Shown here: one piece after another, positions 1 through 11,916 of the stretch
Position numbering within the stretch: the stretch's first letter is position 1
Layout: each line of letters begins with the position of its first letter
DNA from: Nemania diffusa
Taxonomy: Eukaryota > Ascomycota > Sordariomycetes > Xylariales > Xylariaceae
Assembly: GCA_038501195.1 (NCBI GenBank)
Contig: JBBPUQ010000003.1
Location: 558,001-622,000 of the forward strand
Length of the DNA stretch: 64,000 nt
Direction: 5' to 3'
Program-made: the position numbers and the translations under genes
The notes under the pieces: generated by a model
The model's database searches: none
What the model saw: the letters and a program-made list of their open reading frames with translations, nothing else
What the model was told of the DNA's origin: nothing

Positions 1-338
1 CTCTTGAATAAAAATGTAAACACTTGTAAATACATTGCCTAGTCCAAGAAGTGAATGTATAAGTATAGGCGAAATCATTTGTGGGTACCATGTACCACCT
101 ACCTAGGTACATACATATACATATGATATGTACCTCTTAGTGGTAACATGTTACCTACATAGTATGCATTACCTACCTCCTGTATGCTTCAATCGGGATA
201 TTCAAAAATACCCCTACAACAGAAGCTTAGCTTTAGATGTCCAATCGCAATCCTTGTCGTTGATCAAACCTTTCTAATCCTCACAACCACTATCTGCAGG
301 AATCTGAATAGTCGCAAAGGTTATTCTACTTCGCAAAA
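1..338. other. Intergenic/5' flank of the BolA-like gene
   Basis: No coding sequence is recognised. The stretch is AT-rich and holds several TACCTACCTAGGTA-like tracts (around 98-180) of the kind scattered through the intergenic DNA of this window. The segment just before the gene (about 240-338) presumably carries its promoter and 5' leader, but I see no clear TATA box. Confidence 0.5.
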
Positions 339-896
339 ATGTTAGGCTTTCAATGCCGTCGCGTTTTTGCCTCTGCACTTCGGCAGAGACCGACAGCTGC
401 ACGAATTAGCCCTACCAACAGAGCGCCTTTGCTTGTGCGCGCAAGATCTTCACAAAGAGACCGATCAGCCCGAATGCAAATACCCCAAGCGATCCGCGAT
501 CGTCGAGCCGCCGCTGCGTCGAATGCTGCTGCAGATGTTGCAGCAACTTCTGCAAGCCAGCTCGGTGCTGTACTACCTGAGAAACCAGACTACCTAAACG
601 ACGCAGAATCGGCCATATGGGAGAAGCTGGTCACTGAGTTCTCACCCACCGAGCTGATGGTCCAGGACATTTCTGGTGGCTGTGGCTCTATGTACGGGAT
701 TGAGATTACATCGGAAAAGTTCCGCGGCGCAGGCATGTTAAAGCAACAACGAATGGTCAATTCTGTACTCGGTGAAGAGATGAAGAGCTGGCACGGTGTC
801 CAATTGCGCACAAGAATTCCGCAAGAGGTCGGGCAAGCAAGAGAAAAGGAAAAAAAACCACCTCGCAATATGTCTAGCGGTTGGAAGGGTCAATAA
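339..896 (+). CDS. Mitochondrial BolA-like protein (Bol3/Aim1 type)
   Basis: Single-exon gene of 185 aa. Residues 1-45 are rich in Arg, Ala and Ser without acidic residues, as in a mitochondrial presequence. Residues about 85-160 form a BolA domain: the segment ISGGCGSMYGIEI carries the Cys of the BolA3 subtype (C115), followed by KFRG, and the near-invariant C-terminal His lies in WHGVQLRT (H152). Known BolA3/Bol3 proteins act with monothiol glutaredoxin or Nfu-type factors to deliver 4Fe-4S clusters to mitochondrial enzymes; that role is inferred here by family. About 25 lysine-rich residues follow the HGVQLRT element, where many homologues end, so the C-terminus is slightly extended. There is no splice signal that would remove it cleanly. 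Confidence 0.85.
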   Translation: MLGFQCRRVFASALRQRPTAARISPTNRAPLLVRARSSQRDRSARMQIPQAIRDRRAAAASNAAADVAATSASQLGAVLPEKPDYLNDAESAIWEKLVTEFSPTELMVQDISGGCGSMYGIEITSEKFRGAGMLKQQRMVNSVLGEEMKSWHGVQLRTRIPQEVGQAREKEKKPPRNMSSGWKGQ

Positions 897-3800
897 AGCC
901 GCGAAAGCCTATCGTAATTCACCACATTTCACGACGCCATATACACAGTGGTTTACCCTACACAGAGTCTCTTTGATACCCATACCTCTAACAACTATAC
1001 AAAAGAGATGAGAAAAGAACAAGAAGCTCGATCACATCTCCGGATCCCGGAATACTATACCCGCACTCTGCACATTATCACACAGCAACTACAGCTCTCA
1101 TTATACAACAGTATATTTAGACTGAAACATTGAGCTCAAACCTTGGGCCTCGAACATTCTCAAGACTATAGTAGGGCCACTGTGATGCGAAATATTGGTG
1201 TTGTTAAACCACCCGCATATATCCGCAGCCACTTCCTAGATCGGCCTTGACGCATCAGACCGCCTCGAAATTTCCTGAGTCCTTGGGTGACTTAAGACTT
1301 TATGTTAGAACAACACCGGTAGTAACTGTTGCCCGCAACTAATGTGGCGATAAAAGCTAACGCAGCTTTTATAACGTCAGTGAGAGTCAAATATCCCAAC
1401 TCCGATGTCTAATCTAGGTGCCTCTTTGCATCTATTGTAGCAACAGTTTTTGGGGTAATGGTAGATCTTGATAGTCATGGGTATAATACCAAGCTATGCC
1501 ATCGGTACAATACTCCTCTCTCTAGAGTCACCCTTTCCAAAATCCCAACCTAACTACTATGGTCGATAATAGTTGAGACCTTTCGTAAAGAATCACATCT
1601 TGACATCGGTCTAATGAGGTCCGCATCAGATATCCTTAGCTAACAATCAATGAGCCATGGTTCTGATATCGGTGTATCATCTATAACCTATTTTTCGACT
1701 AGTTTAGAAATACATACTCTCCGTGATATGTTTTAGTGGCGCTTTTAAGGCCTATGAGACCATGACACTTTCCGATAGGATCTAGAGATGTAGATATTAG
1801 GAGACATTTCTAAGAGGCTAGATCTCAGGTGGCTGAGAATAAGAGAAGACAACCTGCATGACTTGGACATCGAATGTAGATGGAGGCTCTACTTAGCTGT
1901 CTCACTGCACTGCGGGAGGCGGTGTGAGCTCCTAAGACAGACCGGCCGGATGTAGGCCGTTGTCGATCGACCGTTTTGGCGCCAGAAAAGATCAACATGC
2001 TGCCTGTCAATAGTAGTTCTCAAGTCACCTTTCGACAACCATGACAGGCTATAAGGCCTAAACAGCACTGTTTTTCTCTATTGCAAGATCATCCCCTAAT
2101 AAGTTATTTTCCTGTCTTCCGTGTGTAGGCTTAATAGAATGAAAGTTGCATTAGCTATCGTTTAGCGAGGGTAGCTCACGAATCGTCTTCATCATGATTA
2201 TATTGAGCTATAACAAAGCCATGTACCAAAAGGATGAGTCTTACATGTAACACAAGATACAAGCCAACCCAGCCACCCAGATAGGTAATTATCTCACCTA
2301 AAATGGACTAGGTAATCCAATCACAAGGCACTGGATATTTTAAAGAGTTTATTTACAAGCAAGGTTAGTGGTCTGCCAAGCCTGTAAGCTACGCGTGGCA
2401 ATGGGAAAATCTATCTTTACAAAACAGAGATAGTAAAGCAATTAACAATATACACTCTTCTATATCATGTCAAAAGTCAAAGCCAAGAACTTCGTTTTGC
2501 TTCTCTTGAATTCAATATTACATTTCCTACAAGACCTCTAGCATTCCCAGACCGCTTCCCCGGTGTAGGCTAACTGTATGCTCAGCCCATGTTCCCGGTG
2601 TTCGCAGTCTTGACACCTTTCCCAGAGCTAGGCACTAATTTTCCGCTCTAGTTTCCTACAGGCTGTTGTGATACTTTAGTTGACGATAGCGGCGCAGTAG
2701 TGAGGTAGAGCGTATGTCGTCTGCCAGATTCAGGTCTTGGCTTTTCTTTTCTTTTTCTCCCCAACGATATAGGTAGTCGTAGTAATTGAGGCTCATAGGT
2801 ATTATACGCCCGCCACATTTTTGTCTTACTTGTATACACCCCTGCTGAGGTACCAGGTAACTATGCCGCTTTTATACTGGAGACACTGTAACTTTCTATC
2901 GTACTTGCTACTAAGCTACCTAGCAAAAAGCTAAATATTAAGCTCTTTCCACTACTGTTGGTGCTGACATGTTTGAAACTTTCCTGACAGCTAACTGTTG
3001 GAGAGTTTCCGATTGGGGGGGTTCGGCAAGCATTCCCCTACCTCGGTAACTTAGATACATGTAAGCGTACCTAGGTAGGTAGGTTAGGTACTTAAAGATG
3101 CACTAAAACGCTAGTGTAGTAGTGCCGAAGGTCTTTCATCTTTCAACTAATGTATGTTGTATGTATGTGACTGTCTTACAGTCAAGTCCCCTGCATGCAT
3201 GGCAGATCAATGATCAATGATTACTGAACAGCAACTACATACACGTGTACCTAAGTACCGATCTTAAATTTACCCAAAATCAACGTCAGAAATACTAGGA
3301 TAAACTTAAGAATTGATAGCTCCGATTCTATTAAACAGTGTTCACGCTCACGCACCGGCTACAAGAGCCGAACAGGTGATAAGTCCTTATTCCAATATCA
3401 AAACCATGGCGGTATGCTATATATCTGTCATTTTAAAGCTAACCGTGAACTAATATATATGTCTACTTAGAACAGCGTTCTTGTCGACCGGCTAAACCCT
3501 TGTAGCATCCGGAGAGGAGGTTAACTATGCAGTAATACGCCGTGGCTAACCATAATGCATGGACCAGCCTTACGGTCTTCGATGGAAGTCATGTCCGAGA
3601 TGACAGCCTTGTCAGAGTCAAAGCTCTATGAACATCTAGATCCACAGCTTACAGAGCTTAAGAAGGAACACCTCAGAAAAAGGAAATAAAGGCCTTGCCC
3701 CTGTGTGTACACATCAATTATTCTCGGCATTATGGCGTCGAAATGCGGTTAAGCTGGTTCAACTAAAGTCACTATGCTTAGTATTACCACCACGAAAACA

Positions 3801-4176
3801 TCATTCTTAACTTCCGAGCTCTCCTGGGTTTACCCTAGATAGAGACACTCTGATATTTTGTGTTAGACACCCACAACTCTGCATGTCTATGGATAATGGA
3901 GGTTGCTCAAGGAACGGATATCGTTCTCCACAGACACCCTCCACCATGGATCGGAGGTACTCATCCTCATCAACTATGATGAGTGAATTGGCTTTGGTCA
4001 GCCCCTTTCTCCGAGCGCGTCGAGGAGATTGAAGCCAACCGGAACATGACATGCGGTTCCCCTATAAATCGGTCGATGCCTCGGGCATGATTTGATGTTG
4101 AGGTCACTCGGGTTATTACACCGACACTAGACACTCTTTCGCATATCCCAGTGTCAAGGCATCAAATACTGTCAAT
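897..4176. other. 3.3 kb gene-free stretch, AT-rich, no recognised gene
   Basis: Only short open frames without family resemblance occur. There are TACCTAGGTAGGTAGG-like tracts near 3060-3090. A minus-strand frame at 3807-4052 (81 aa) has a fairly protein-like composition, including acidic and aliphatic runs, but matches nothing I recognise. It lies head-to-head with the velvet gene, so at most it could be a remnant exon. No transposase, tRNA or rRNA was seen. Confidence 0.5.
4063..4069 (+). promoter_or_regulatory. Probable TATA box of the short velvet gene
   Basis: TATAAAT sits in a GC-rich flank 108 nt before the proposed ATG at 4177. Initiation 30-60 nt downstream would leave a normal 50-80 nt fungal leader. 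The placement supports 4177 as the first coding exon. It was assigned by sequence only. Confidence 0.45.
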
Positions 4177-4692
4177 ATGGTTTCCGTCGCAGTAGAGCCG
4201 CCTTCGCAGGTCCAGAAACGAACGGTGCTCTACCCCCCTCTGGTGGTCATGTCCCAGAACAATCAATATGCCTTCTACCAACTCGTACTCGTTGACTCCC
4301 ACGGACGTGCTGTTGAATCCGACATTCTTCAAGGCACACTGTCAGCGTCTCCGCAGGCATTGGAAGGTGCCGCGGCGAGAGGTAGAAGCCCTAGGGACTT
4401 TGCAGTCTTTCCCGACTTATTTATCAATAGGTCTGGAACCTACACGATTCAGGTCAACGCCTTCCAGATGGACTTTTACTCGGTTCCCCCCTCTACGTAC
4501 CACGCAGCCGCAGTCGCCACTCGGGAAATTCGAGTTCGCAGCTCCTCAGTTAACGCAGAAGGGCCTTGTACGTTCTCTCTGTATTCTGTATAATCTTTTT
4601 TCAATTTCACAAAGCTAACGGTTATGGATATAGCGAGCTCGGAATCGAGATTGTTGGCTAGGTTGTCCCAGGGCGGTTTCCCCATCCCATAG
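4177..4692 (+). CDS. Short velvet-domain regulator (two exons)
   Basis: Exons 4177-4567 and 4634-4692 give 149 aa. The unspliced frame stops at 4593. A 66-nt intron fits well: GTACGT donor, GCTAAC branch site at about 4614, TAG acceptor. Splicing replaces a random tail with ESRLLARLSQGGFPIP, which resembles the end of velvet domains. Other velvet marks are PPLVVMSQ near the N-terminus (the PPP-x-V segment) and FAVFPDLFINRSGTYTI (about residues 70-87), the FPDLxVRxxGxYRL core. Velvet proteins (VeA, VelB, VosA, VelC) bind DNA as dimers and couple sporulation, light response and secondary metabolism. This one is essentially the domain alone; the usual N-terminal Arg/Cys-Gly segment and the SAKKFPG loop are absent or changed. 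It most resembles divergent VosA/VelC-like short members. DNA-binding ability is uncertain. Confidence 0.75.
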
Positions 4693-7600
4693 CTCCAGGC
4701 TAGAGATAAAAGGAGACTTGATCGAGGGCCAGAATTATCCAGTTTAGAGGCATAGAGGGTTTCACATTAGAAAGGAGAGAAAAATCGGGGAGTTTCTATA
4801 CTAGTTATCACGGTAATATTTTTAGAGTCTGCAGTTCGAGATCTATTCTCACCCTAATAATTGTAATATCAATGTTCACGTACACAGCGGAAATGACCGC
4901 GATACTGTTAGATTCAATACCGCACTCTTTTATAATCAGTTTAGAGACGACCTATATGAGTCACCTCCTACTTTGGATAAAGGTAATGAAACTAACACTA
5001 TTTTGAGGCTCGTCAGTTAATTGTACATAGGGAGGAAGCCAATAACCCAGAACCAAGTTGTCTACTACGATAATGGTTCAAACATATACCACCCTATACG
5101 CGTCACTTCAGATTTTTAATAGTCTGCTCGGACGGTCGTTAGTAATATCTTGAAAACGCTCTTGGCTACGCAACACGTGCTGTCGTACCCAAAATTGGAG
5201 GATTATAACCCCTGAACGGTACCCACAAGTCGTTCCGGCAGTGAGGCTCACCCATCTGATATATGTACACTTGTTATAGTCTAGAACGGATCAGCATACC
5301 CGGGGTTCATTGTTAACATGGAGATCCCAGGTATTCCGTGCTGCCAAGGTCCTGCCGGATTAGTCATAGAACCCGAATCCACGGACCCCCGAAGTCGTAC
5401 CGACGAAAACACCGCTTAGTACTTATTATTAGATCCTTCTGCGCAGGGGATCGCCGAACATACATGGGCCAAAGAAGAGCGCGTTGGATGGCCGGAACCT
5501 CAGTCCATGAAGCTATCTTTGCTAATGCAGCTAGGGTTGTAATATATAGATAGATCGTGCAGGCATGCAGGAAGGGACCCCATGAGTCCTCAGCAACGAA
5601 TCAAGGCTTCCAGCGACACGGAAGAGGCTGCTTCCTAGTTGCTTCCTAAGCCACAGGGCTGATACGAATATGAAAAGGGGGTCCCCCCACCAACATTGAG
5701 AAAACCCCTCCCAAGTTCTAACCGACATCCTATATTCTCAGGTTGAAACGCTCCTGTCGAATCTTCATCCACACTTTCGTATCAGAATCCCCTTAATTAC
5801 CTTACCGCTACTAGAGATTGCGAATGGGGTTTGCCAGAATACGTCAACTGAAACTAGTTGACGATACATAATTGTTTTTTAAGACTTACCCAGCTGCTTT
5901 ACGATCTACAGGACTTTACTAGATTCGGGTTGGCGTGCCACACTCGGAATTGCGCCCTGACGTCCGCGTTCATCCTAGTGGCATGCGAACTACTGTACGT
6001 CTATATATTGCAGGGATGTACACTCCACATGAAGAGACGGACAAGTGCAGAGACTACGACTTAGAGGGCACTTGTCTACGTCACCTTATTTATTAAGACA
6101 CTTCTAGTGTACCATTTTTCGGACGGGAGGGTCATCGAGGGCAAATTCGGTGACATTACAGATTAGGATAATCAATCTAGAACAGCTAAGCCGCGCAAAC
6201 TGACCATAACTATGGAGCTAGTTACCGATCGAATGCCCAGGAAGCTAGGCTACAGGACCCCGCGGGTCTAAGTTTACAGTATCCGGCCTGTCGGGTACGC
6301 TATCCTATCTCCCAAGGCTAGGGGGGCGTGGAAGCCTTTCTCTCCGGGTGGGCAATAAGTAGTGATAGACGGTATTTGCGGCGCACCCTTCGGGTTCACC
6401 CCGGCCGTTAGGAGCGTCGTGGGTGGCCTCGGCCACCCAACGATTTGCTCAAGAGTGAGGCGGAAAATGCCCAGATAGCGATAAACTGAGAAACACTCGG
6501 GATTTGTACCATATGCCGTCGCAGTGATCGACAAGGTCTCGCCTTGCCAAATGGTCAAAAGGGATTGTGATAACCCTCCTAACTGGACTAGGCCGTTTCG
6601 CCCAAGTGTGCCACTAGCCACCCTAAATGGACACACAAAGACATATATCGCAGCCGAGACCAGAAACCAACATATCAGACATCATCAGGAATTATCGTGC
6701 AGATACGAAGCTTAACAAAAGCGACGATATCGATGAGGCTTGTGATCTAGAAGTGTCGATGAATTATCGATGCCTAGTTGTGTTACGTCAACAGCAGTTT
6801 TCGATACGGAAGGTGGAAATGTTTCTAGAGGCGGTCAAGAAGTGAGATTGCGCCTCAACGAAAAGAACAACTCCAAGTTACTGCTTTGTAGCAGTCTTTC
6901 TGCTATTCTTGGGTTGAACAGGCATGAGATGCTCCAGTATACGATAATTCAGAGTGGGGATTGCCTATAACATATACAAGCGGTTGTCCAGTTAAAACAC
7001 TGCATGAAAGATTGTCGTGTTATACAGCCGCGCTATCGGAGTTCCGTGAATATGAAAAACTCACTTTTCTATATAACCTACCTACAATTGCAAGGACGAG
7101 TTGAATAAACGGGGTTAAAAGTACTTAGAAAGTAATAGATCTCCAGAGATAAAAGGTTCAGTGCCGAAACTCGGAGAAAATAAGACAAATATAGTTGTCA
7201 TCGATTTTATTCACCATGTCAAAGGTTTTCTGTTTCAAACATATCTGGTGGAGGTCTCATGGATATGAAAGATGACCAATTTTTCATGGAATGGCTCACT
7301 AAATTATTTGTTGTGTGTTTTAGACGCGTATGTCTCCTAATTAGGGCCCTTTCATAGACATCTTTGGACCCCTGTTGTCGGAACTGATTTTGGAAAAATC
7401 GAATTCCGCCTCACTCTATCTAAACCCAGTCCTGCCTATTTTTGCGGCTTCCTTTTATCTATGTCCCTTGCTAGCCACCCGAAATTTTCTGTTACTTTGG
7501 AATCTAAGCCCACTGGATCCGATTCTAGCATGGACCCCCCGTCAAGCATCTTTGTCAAAATTTCTAGGAATCCTTTGCATTCATCCTTGTTTTAGAACGT

Positions 7601-10600
7601 AAGATGAATGGCATACAAATAAAAAAATATAACTCAGGAATTGAAAGGGAATATGTATTAGTACTAATTTCTAGAGACAGCGATAGCTCTTGGACTCTTC
7701 AAAGCTATAATTCCTATGGGCGTGTTGGTTGCTCCAGGCAATCTATTGTACTAAAAATCAGTCCCGATCGAAAAAATATCAATGTCAGTAATATATTGAA
7801 AATATAGTGCCGTATATTGATAAATTTGAAATGTTCACTCCAGATGATCAGAATTGGTTGTAAAGTCGTGGCGTGTTTATTGGATAAAACGGGAGCCTTG
7901 TAGGAATATTCCTTCTGAGGCTGCGATCTGTAAATGCAACCATATCTAGAGGGGTGCTTTGGTGTAAGGAACTAGTAAAAGTAAGTGTATGGTTAGGTTA
8001 CCATTAGGTAGTTAGAGATTCTTGAAGCTGCGACCAAGCTTGATAAGACGGCAAGTTAGACCTACCTACGTAATTTTAAAACTTTTCGTCCTATTAATCA
8101 CTGTCTTATTGCATACTATCTGGCGCTACTTCTCATGTGGAATTTCTCAGATAGTTCAGAAGCGAACGGTATGAATTGGGAAAGTCAAGATACGATATTC
8201 TTCCTATTATAAGTCTACAGTCTGGAAAGTTCTTACCGCTTGTGAGATTTGACGAGCAACGCTCAAATCTCAGGTTAAACTGAGCAAACCTCTGCTGTAA
8301 AGGAAATGAAGGAATGATACTAAGCTCTTTGTCCCCTCGGCCTTGAACTAATTCGCATCCCGTGTAGGGATATAATAAACCACATGGTTGCCTTGGTATA
8401 CGTAGAGTATGTGACAATCTAAAATATATGCTAAGAGTAATAACTCCTACAGCGGGAGTATATCCGCCTTTGCCGTCCCTTTGCAACTGTCACATCGTTG
8501 GTCTTGGCCAAAACATCCCTGGAACGTTACTTTCAAGGACCTGGTATTCAAGCTGAAAAGATGTTGGGAGAGAGTATGTTACTATCCCTGCCCGCTTTAC
8601 AGCAGTAAGCGAGAACAACAGCACACCCAGCTCAAAGCTAGAATCTCCTCTACCTTGATCACAACTTGTTTGGTCTTGCCGGCGGCATTTTTTCTTCCAT
8701 CTTGCGATTTATGATTGTGGCAATTGACATCCAGGGTTACAAGGCTTAGGTGGTTGCACATACTGCCTGTTTTTGATCGACCGAGTTTCTTCTCTGCTAG
8801 TCCTCTACACCTTCAAGCACGTGAAGGCTCTGCGTTAAGGCTTACACTATTATGCATATTCTGGGTGTAGCTTACTTGGCCGCCAATCAAGACGTAGAAA
8901 GAAACGCCTCGCTCCGCTAATGATCGCCATTGTAGCCTCGAAGGTTGCCCCGATAAGTAAAGTCTGGAGATTGCCACACCTTTTAGAAAAATTCATGCGC
9001 CAGGCTACACAGAGCCGATTAGAAAAATTAATAAGAATATTTGAACTATGTCATCAGTGTGGTGTGTATGCTGAAGGCGGGGAGGCCAATGAATTGTTGT
9101 AGAAAGAGAGGTTGCTTAGCAAACCTTGTATGGCATTAGAAGTCAAGGACTGATTCCTCCGCACATTACAAATCGCATAAGGCACACAACACACAAACGC
9201 TGGCCAATTCGGTTACATTCCGACTGCTGATGTGAACCTTGGCTCCGGGTATGTACAACAATTCACCCGTAAATAACATTTACGGTCACACTTGGTTTGA
9301 TTCTAGCCCTCACTGCTGAAAACCTCGATAGAGCATCAGGGATTGTGTCCTGGATCTGAAGGGTATGAATTCGGGTGATGTGACGGGCGTCATCACCGTG
9401 GACTAGAATTGAGGAATGAAGACTAAGTGGCAAATGTTAAGTCAAGTACCAAGATATAGCATCCCTCAAACTACGACGTCTATTGGAGATATGGATTCTT
9501 CCTCGGGACTGAGCATCACACCGAGCCGGGTGGCTGCAGTTACCCCAATGAGTCGTGTATCACGCATCGGGCTACTCATACCCCATCGATATGCCCAAAG
9601 GCTAAGGGGGCAGCTAGCAATTCTCAGGAAGACCACACCCGCTTGGTGGCTGGCAGGTTCACCAGTGTTGCAACGATGAGCCAAGATAAATGGTCACGAA
9701 AGACTAGTTGACTTCTCAAGCATGAGGGTGTGGCACAGGGAAAAGGCGGATAACCCGGGAATATAACATCGATGATGGCATCATAGGGGGATCGAGAAAT
9801 AGCTTGATGGTGACTCGTGGATTCGCGAGGCCGATTTGCAAGAATTACCTGGCTGACATGAAGCTGGCTAGAGGGCTAACTTGTATTAGAAGCCGAATAG
9901 TACAATAAAAAAAGAGAGAAAAACTCACCTATATATGTAACAATGGAACCTTGATTAATTGTAGAAATATCTACATCTTAATAATTTTCATTGCTAGAAG
10001 GGGACGTCCAGCTGGCTACTCCTATAGTGATTAAGACATGGACATAGTCGTGATAGATCTGTATAAGTGACCGTGGTCTAGTCTATGGGCTTGCAGAACC
10101 TTCAAGAAGTTAGGTAAGCACTCGTTTGTGTAGGCTTGCTGGACAAGCGAAGAACCCTTATTGCGACATCGCTCGTACGTATAGAATAATACATTCATGA
10201 AAGCTAAAGCAGGGTTGGCTGCCCTCGAACTGCCTAGCTTTAGGTGAGATGTTATTACCTGGCCAAAATCACAGAGAGCGCTGTCGGAACTAGTATGCCT
10301 CTGAGTTGTACTGAATACAGCTAATAGGTCAATAAACCTAAATCAGGTGATGTTGATGTGGCTTAAAGAGGTTGCATATGAAGATATATTCCTATCAATT
10401 ATATATATGCGCACAACAACTGTGACTGGATAAATCATTCGAGGGGTGACGCAAACCTGCCATGCAGTCATGTACATATGTAGGTACCTGCCTGTCTGTG
10501 GCATCATCTTCCTCCCGTAAATATGGAGACTGCCGAAACACTGCACTAGAGAACGTGGCCCACTCTGGCTAATTGAAGTTGTTTCAAGCGTTGTACGAAA

Positions 10601-11916
10601 ATTCATGCTAGAGACAAAGGTGAGATGCAACATACTCATCAGATAGAATATGGCAGGCCTGTTAGATATCTTATTTTCAGACCACTGTAATAATTTTTTT
10701 GTTAGGAGTGTATTATATCAAGGAGTGGGCGAACAACAAGAAACCCCTAGTCTTTCCATAGTACCTAAGGTTAGGTATCTAGCGTGCTAGCTAAGGTTGT
10801 ATATAGAAGGCGGTGAGGTAAGTGGAGCTTGAATGAATGAATGAATACATAGGTATGGTTAGGTACCTATATACCTACCCTTCACCTCAAGACAGTCTCC
10901 TGAGGTGATAAAACTACTATTAATGCTCGGGAGTTTCAAATGCAGGCACTTTAGCATGAATTCCTGTATTTTTAACGGTGGACTATAATGTTTGAATATC
11001 TGCTGCAGTTAACCCTGCGTATGATATGAGATATCTATCTACATACATGCCCTACTTAGACTTGGTAGTGTGGACTGTAGTTCTCCTAGATAGAAGCTGC
11101 CGTAGGTACTGTTCTACCAAGCTAGTGTCGCTATAACGAACTGAAGAGGAACATGATTGGCCTATGCCTTTTCTGTAGTCGGTCAGGTTGTCATGGTAGC
11201 GCAGCACATGCCCAGAGCACCGAAGCTAAGCCAGAAAAGGGATTAGCGCCAAGTCCACCCAGGGGGGACAGCGCATGAATGGGGCTTTATTGGCGCTTTA
11301 TTGGGGGGTTGTTGACTGAGCCGAGACAACAAAAGCAGGAGTCGCTGTCTCTAGAAGCGGAGGCCGTGCGTGGTTGGTCTCCTCCCGTCAACTTCATCAC
11401 CACCTCCGCCCAACAACCGTTCAACTAACCAAACAGCACGATCCGACGACCAAGGTAAGTCAAGACGACCCGAGCAGCGACAATATCGACAACCCAGTAA
11501 ACACAAAAAAGGACGACTTCCTCAACCAAGTATTCATCTAAACCGCACTTTCCTGTTTGCGACGGCAGCCTATTCGCACCTCCAACAACAAATAACAATA
11601 TCGACCGATAATCCCACCCATCAAAGCCGTCAAAGCAGGCCAGAAGACAGCCCTGCAAGGCATTACACCCTTTCAAGAACAGATCATGTGCGCCCATACC
11701 TGTTTGTAGGGGCTGGCAAGACATTCTTATCTCACTCTTTCTAACTCTACTGCTTTCCTGCAATTTCCTTGACTCTGCCTAGTCGGCTCCTAGTGGGCAT
11801 TCATAACCTGCAAGCCCCTCACGGCCACATCGCCAACTCATGCGATACTAAACCACGGCCTGAAGGGGAACTACCTAATTGCGCGCCCACGCAACCCATA
11901 ATAACTCTAAATAACC
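4693..11916. other. 7.2 kb gene-free stretch between the velvet and NudE genes
   Basis: No gene can be supported over this span. Open frames are short, overlap on both strands and lack recognisable motifs. A minus frame at 6274-6636 has a weak LysM-like phrase (QGETLSITATAYGT), too isolated to call. Microsatellite-like (TGAA)4 lies at 10830-10845. From about 11340 the + strand becomes C/A-rich and pyrimidine-rich, which fits the promoter and leader of the NudE gene. A GTAAGT at about 11455 may be a leader intron donor. Confidence 0.5.
10830..10845. repeat. (TGAA)4 microsatellite
   Basis: Four perfect tandem copies of TGAA, followed by ATAC and TAGGTA-type sequence. It is a short simple repeat in non-coding DNA. 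Confidence 0.8.
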
